From Dehalococcoidia bacterium (GTDB lineage Bacteria > Chloroflexota > Dehalococcoidia > UBA2979): a stretch of DNA of 64,000 nucleotides. Below the pieces are notes generated by a model, which was not told where the DNA came from, did no database searches, and saw only the letters and a list, made by a program, of their open reading frames with translations. The stretch lies in NCBI GenBank assembly GCA_028279505.1, contig JANQNP010000025.1, forward strand, positions 1 through 64,000, given 5' to 3'. Shown here one piece after another: positions 61,001 to 64,000 of this stretch (positions are counted from its first letter, which is position 1; each line of letters starts with the position of its first letter). Position numbers and translations under genes: made by a program.

Positions 61001-61534
61001 GTGTTGTTGCCGTTGCAGACAGAGCGGCTCGTGCTGCGCCGCTTCGCGCTCGGCGACGTCAGCGCGGTGCTGCGACTCTCGGCCGATCCGTCGGTCCATT
61101 CGGTCGCGGCCGAGCTCGGCTCGAACGAGCGCGGGGCGCGTCGGTACCTCGAAGGGCAGATCGCCCTCGATGAGTTCGAGCCCGGCGCGCTGTTCGACCT
61201 GGCGATCGAGCGGCGCGAGGACGGCGAGCTGATCGGGATGGCGACGGTGGTGCGCACGGAGCCGAGCGTGGAGATCGGCTACGCGTTGCACTCTGACGCG
61301 CGCGGGCGGGGGTATGCGACTGAGACGGCGGGCGCCCTCGTAAGCCTCTCCTTCACTGAGTTTGGGACACCCAAGGTACGCGCGCAGGTGGCGCCGGAGA
61401 ACGCGGCGTCACGTGCAGTCCTTGAGCGGGTCGGGCTGCGCGACACCGGTGGCCAGTTCGCGGTGCGCGAGGCCGGCGACCTGGCGTACGCGATCTCGCG
61501 CGCTGAGTGGGAGCAGCGGCGAGGCAACGCCTAA
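61001..61534 (+). CDS. GNAT family N-acetyltransferase (RimJ/RimL-like)
   Basis: A 177-residue acetyltransferase. I take GTG 61001, which gives VLLPLQTERLVLRRFALGD at the usual start; the same frame is open backwards through the antisense-free acyl-CoA dehydrogenase and is not used. Acetyl-CoA loop: EIGYALHSDARGRGYATETAGALVSL; motif B: VRAQVAPENAASRAVLERVGL. It likely acetylates an N-terminus or an amine. It sits 8 bp after the acyl-CoA dehydrogenase; its end overlaps the convergent DUF1697 gene by four bases. Confidence 0.85.
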   Translation: MLLPLQTERLVLRRFALGDVSAVLRLSADPSVHSVAAELGSNERGARRYLEGQIALDEFEPGALFDLAIERREDGELIGMATVVRTEPSVEIGYALHSDARGRGYATETAGALVSLSFTEFGTPKVRAQVAPENAASRAVLERVGLRDTGGQFAVREAGDLAYAISRAEWEQRRGNA

Positions 61535-62070
61535 GAGGCGGCAAGCTTCCTCGCGATCCGCTGGATCGTGGCCTGGGTGCGGATGGTGTTGGTCCCGAGG
61601 TCGCGGAGCAGGACGTCCAGATCGATCGCGGCGGTGCTCATCCCTCGAGCGGGTAGCCAGTAGACCTCGGAACCGTCGCTGACCAGGCGGTCCTCGTCGG
61701 TCTCGTGTAACGACAGGTCGGCGGCGCCCGCCGGCTCGGCGAGGAAGATGACCTGGACGCGGCGCTCGGTCGGGGCGAGTTGGGCCTCGGTGAACGGCGT
61801 CGCCTCTGCGATTGCCGCGACTTGCGGGGCGGAGCGGATCATCGTGGGGACGGGGTAGCCGAGCGCGTCCTCGAGGGCGCGCTCGACGGTGGCCGGGTCC
61901 TCGACGGGCGGGCCCGAGAGCAGGACGTTGCCGCTGGCCTGGAAGGGGACGGCGGCGGCGTAGCCGACGGCGCGGAAGACCGACGCGAGCTCCTCGTTGG
62001 TGACGCGGCGACCGACGACGTTGATGCCGCGGAGGAAGGCGACCTGGGTCAGCTCGTGGCGGTTCGGCAT
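61531..62070 (-). CDS. DUF1697 family protein
   Basis: A 179-residue protein beginning QVAFLRGINVVGRRVTNEEL, the DUF1697 signature, with QASGNVLLSG and the C-terminal RGMSTAAIDLDVLLRDLGTNTIRTQATIQRIA. Widespread cytosolic family without a known function. Confidence 0.93.
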   Translation of the reverse strand: MPNRHELTQVAFLRGINVVGRRVTNEELASVFRAVGYAAAVPFQASGNVLLSGPPVEDPATVERALEDALGYPVPTMIRSAPQVAAIAEATPFTEAQLAPTERRVQVIFLAEPAGAADLSLHETDEDRLVSDGSEVYWLPARGMSTAAIDLDVLLRDLGTNTIRTQATIQRIARKLAAS

Positions 62071-62131
62071 GGGGCGACGATAGCAGCGACGAGAGGTCCG
62101 GCCGCGCCCCTCGCGGGCGCCGATCGATCCC

Positions 62132-62137
62132 TACAAT
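62132..62137 (+). promoter_or_regulatory. Putative -10 element (TACAAT) for the ThDP enzyme gene
   Basis: TACAAT lies 57 bp before the ATG at 62194 and is the best -10 match in the spacer. No clear -35 is visible at 16-18 bp. Confidence 0.35.
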
Positions 62138-62193
62138 GACCGCCGCGAGCGCCCTCAGAACACCGCACACCGAACACCCGAAGTGGAGCCCAG

Positions 62194-63831
62194 ATGGACG
62201 GCAACGAGCTGGTCGCGAAGATCCTCAAGAGCGAAGGCGTCGAGTGGATCTCGTGCTTCCCCTCGAACCCGCTGATCGAGGCGGTGGCGAAGGAGGGGAT
62301 CCGGCCGATCGCGTTCCGTCATGAGCGGGGCGCCGTGATGGCGGCAGACGGCTTCAGTCGGGTCAGCGACCGGCAGCGCTTCGGCGTGGTCGCCGTGCAG
62401 TCGCAGGCCGGGGCGGAGAACGCCCTCGGTGGCATCGCCCAGGCGGCGGCGGACAACATCCCGATCCTGGTGCTGCCGGGCGGGAACCCGCTGCACTGGC
62501 TGGCGGTGCGGCCGAACTACAACGTGAGCGACAACTACCGAGGCCTCGTGAAGCACGTGGAGGCGATCTACCGGCCGGACCAGGTGACCAACGTGATGCG
62601 CCGCGCGTTCGCGGGGCTGCGCAACGGGGCGCCGGGGCCGATGGTGGTGGAGCTGACCTCGGACGTGCTGGCCTCGGAGACGCCGAACGCCCTCGAGGGT
62701 TACCACTCGCCGCGGCCGGCGACGCACGTGCCGTCGGCGGGCGACGTGAAGGACGCGGCGAAGCAGCTCGTTGAGGCGAAGCGGCCGCTGCTCTGGGCCG
62801 GCGGCGGTGTGCTGTTCTCGCAGGCGACGCAGGAGCTGCGCGAGCTGGCGGAGCTGGTCGCGGCGCCGGTGTTCACGACGATGCAGGGCAAGTCCGCGAT
62901 CGACGAGCGGCACCCGCTCGCCCTCGGAGCGGGGAGCGGGGCGACGACGGGTCCGGCGCACGAGTGGCTGGGGAGCTGCGACCTGATCCTCGCGCTCGGG
63001 TCGAGCCTGACGCGGACCGGCTACGCGCAGGCGATCCGCGGGAACCCGTTCCTGATCCAGAACACGAACAACCCAGCCGAGATCGGCAAGGACGAGGCGG
63101 TCGACATCGGCCTCGTGGGGGACACGAAGCTGACGCTGCAGGCGCTCATCGACGAGGTGAAGGCGCTGATCGGCGAGCCGCGTGACTCGACCGCGGTCGC
63201 CGAGGAGATCGCGAAGATCCGCGCCGACTGGCTCGCGGAGTGGATGCCGAAGCTGACCTCGGACGCCCAGCCGCTCAACACGTACCGGGTGATCCACGAG
63301 ATCAACGAGAACCTCGATCTCGAGAACAGCATCGTGACGCACGACGCGGGCGCGCCGCGCGACTCGATCATTCCGTTCTTCCACGCGACGACGCCGCGCA
63401 GTTACGTGGGCTGGGGGAAGACGACCCACCTCGGGTTTGGGATCCCGCTGATGATCGGCGCGAAGATGGCGCACCCGGACCGGTTCTGCCTGAACCTGAT
63501 GGGCGACGGCGCATTCGGGATGTCGGGCACCGACATCGAAACCGCCGCCCGTTCCGGCGCGGCGATCACGACGGTGCTGCTCAACAACGGCGGCATGGCC
63601 ACCTACCCGGGCGGCTTCCCGACCGCACGCGAGAAGTACGGCGTGTCTCACATGCAGGGCGACTACGCGAAGATCGCCGAGGGCATGGGCGCCACCGGCA
63701 TCACGGCGAAGACGCCGGGTGAGCTGGCCGAGGCGCTGAAGACGGCGCAGAAGCTCAACGCCGAGGGGACGACCGTCCTCATCGACGTGCACTCCGACAT
63801 GGAGGGCAAGCGCTCGCGCTGGGATCGCTAG
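62194..63831 (+). CDS. Thiamine diphosphate-dependent enzyme (acetolactate synthase-like)
   Basis: A 545-residue protein with the three ThDP domains. The catalytic Glu is in FRHERGAVMAADGFSR near residue 44; the middle domain follows at about 190-340; the cofactor motif GDGAFGMSGTDIETAARSG to LLNNGG is near 435-466. It is shorter than acetolactate synthases and lacks their FAD-binding motif, so a decarboxylase, oxalyl-CoA-decarboxylase-like or lyase role is equally possible. It is transcribed towards the convergent monooxygenase gene with no gap. Confidence 0.9.
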   Translation: MDGNELVAKILKSEGVEWISCFPSNPLIEAVAKEGIRPIAFRHERGAVMAADGFSRVSDRQRFGVVAVQSQAGAENALGGIAQAAADNIPILVLPGGNPLHWLAVRPNYNVSDNYRGLVKHVEAIYRPDQVTNVMRRAFAGLRNGAPGPMVVELTSDVLASETPNALEGYHSPRPATHVPSAGDVKDAAKQLVEAKRPLLWAGGGVLFSQATQELRELAELVAAPVFTTMQGKSAIDERHPLALGAGSGATTGPAHEWLGSCDLILALGSSLTRTGYAQAIRGNPFLIQNTNNPAEIGKDEAVDIGLVGDTKLTLQALIDEVKALIGEPRDSTAVAEEIAKIRADWLAEWMPKLTSDAQPLNTYRVIHEINENLDLENSIVTHDAGAPRDSIIPFFHATTPRSYVGWGKTTHLGFGIPLMIGAKMAHPDRFCLNLMGDGAFGMSGTDIETAARSGAAITTVLLNNGGMATYPGGFPTAREKYGVSHMQGDYAKIAEGMGATGITAKTPGELAEALKTAQKLNAEGTTVLIDVHSDMEGKRSRWDR

Positions 63832-64000
63832 CTAGCTGATGTTCCGGGCGACCTCGTCGGCGGCCTTGATGCCCTCGAGGGAGGCCTGGAACGCGGGGAA
63901 GACGTGGCGGGCGAGTAGCTCGTAGCTGTGACGGGTGGCCTCGCGGGAGGCCCACTCCTTGCTCATGACCATGAGCCCGCCGATGCCGCCACTAGCTTCC
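63832..64000 (-). CDS. LLM class flavin-dependent oxidoreductase (C-terminal fragment)
   Basis: The 55 visible residues before the TAG (end EVARNIS) include HSYELLARHVFPAFQ, the usual end of bacterial luciferase-like monooxygenases that use F420 or FMN. The rest of the gene lies beyond base 64000. The stop abuts the ThDP enzyme stop with no spacer, so no terminator separates these convergent genes. Confidence 0.7.
   Translation of the reverse strand, partial: EASGGIGGLMVMSKEWASREATRHSYELLARHVFPAFQASLEGIKAADEVARNIS

Overview
The window is a 64 kb piece of a bacterial chromosome with very high G+C, tightly packed genes on both strands, several stop/start overlaps (GTGA, ATGA, TGATG) and no gene-free stretch longer than 300 bases. 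I see no rRNA, tRNA, CRISPR array, insertion sequence or phage gene. The gene mix suggests an aerobic heterotroph of the high-GC Chloroflexota (SAR202/Dehalococcoidia/Tepidiforma-like) or, less likely, an actinobacterium: many class III CoA-transferases, crotonases, short-chain dehydrogenases, a NIPSNAP protein, DUF3052, a luciferase-like monooxygenase tail and UGSC/DUF3179 selenoproteins. This placement is inference; no marker gene settles it.

Layout. 1-13.4 kb: three CaiB-family CoA-transferase genes (one a tandem fusion), a GNAT/alpha-beta hydrolase pair, an MBL-fold lactonase-like enzyme, an AhpD-like protein, an aldo/keto reductase, a crotonase and a 1198-residue PutA. 13.4-21.3 kb: mostly housekeeping and small proteins (DinB-like, FmdB-like zinc ribbon, DUF4170, DUF2795, FKBP lipoprotein, oligoribonuclease, DUF418, CBS), one more CoA-transferase, a CDF-like transporter and a secreted CARDB-like protein. 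21.3-26.8 kb: a selenoprotein region. A UGSC-family gene and a DUF3179 gene are each interrupted by an in-frame TGA followed at the expected distance by a SECIS-like hairpin; a thioredoxin-domain partner abuts the UGSC gene. 26.9-30.7 kb: NIPSNAP, a uracil-DNA glycosylase family protein, a zinc ribbon protein, a crotonase, a Nudix hydrolase and a lipoprotein. 30.8-35.7 kb: a minus-strand cluster of a two-subunit CoA-transferase, a methyltransferase and two tandem SDR paralogues. 35.8-48.2 kb: DinB-like, SIS and methyltransferase genes, crotonases, small membrane proteins and a 1486-residue Lhr-type helicase. 48.3-54.2 kb: a lipoprotein, a nitrilase coupled to a DUF3291 protein, and a Ser/Thr kinase with a Kelch ectodomain split by a frameshift, divergent from an FHA/winged-helix regulator. 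54.3-64 kb: VOC, DUF899, SRPBCC and ArsR genes, an S66 peptidase, an arylamine N-acetyltransferase-like protein, MFS, acyl-CoA dehydrogenase, GNAT, DUF1697, a ThDP-dependent enzyme and the end of a luciferase-like monooxygenase.

How the genes work together. CoA-transferases, crotonases, SDRs, acyl-CoA dehydrogenase and ThDP enzyme point to activation and breakdown of varied organic acids, but no single complete pathway is visible. The CoA-transferases include an asymmetric pair, one half lacking the catalytic Asp, present both as a fused gene (1212-3674) and as an overlapping two-gene unit (33175-35735). The selenoproteins imply a SelA/B/C/D system elsewhere in the genome. Across genes and spacers the word CCTCG(G/A/T) and its complement are conspicuously common and seem to shape codon choice.
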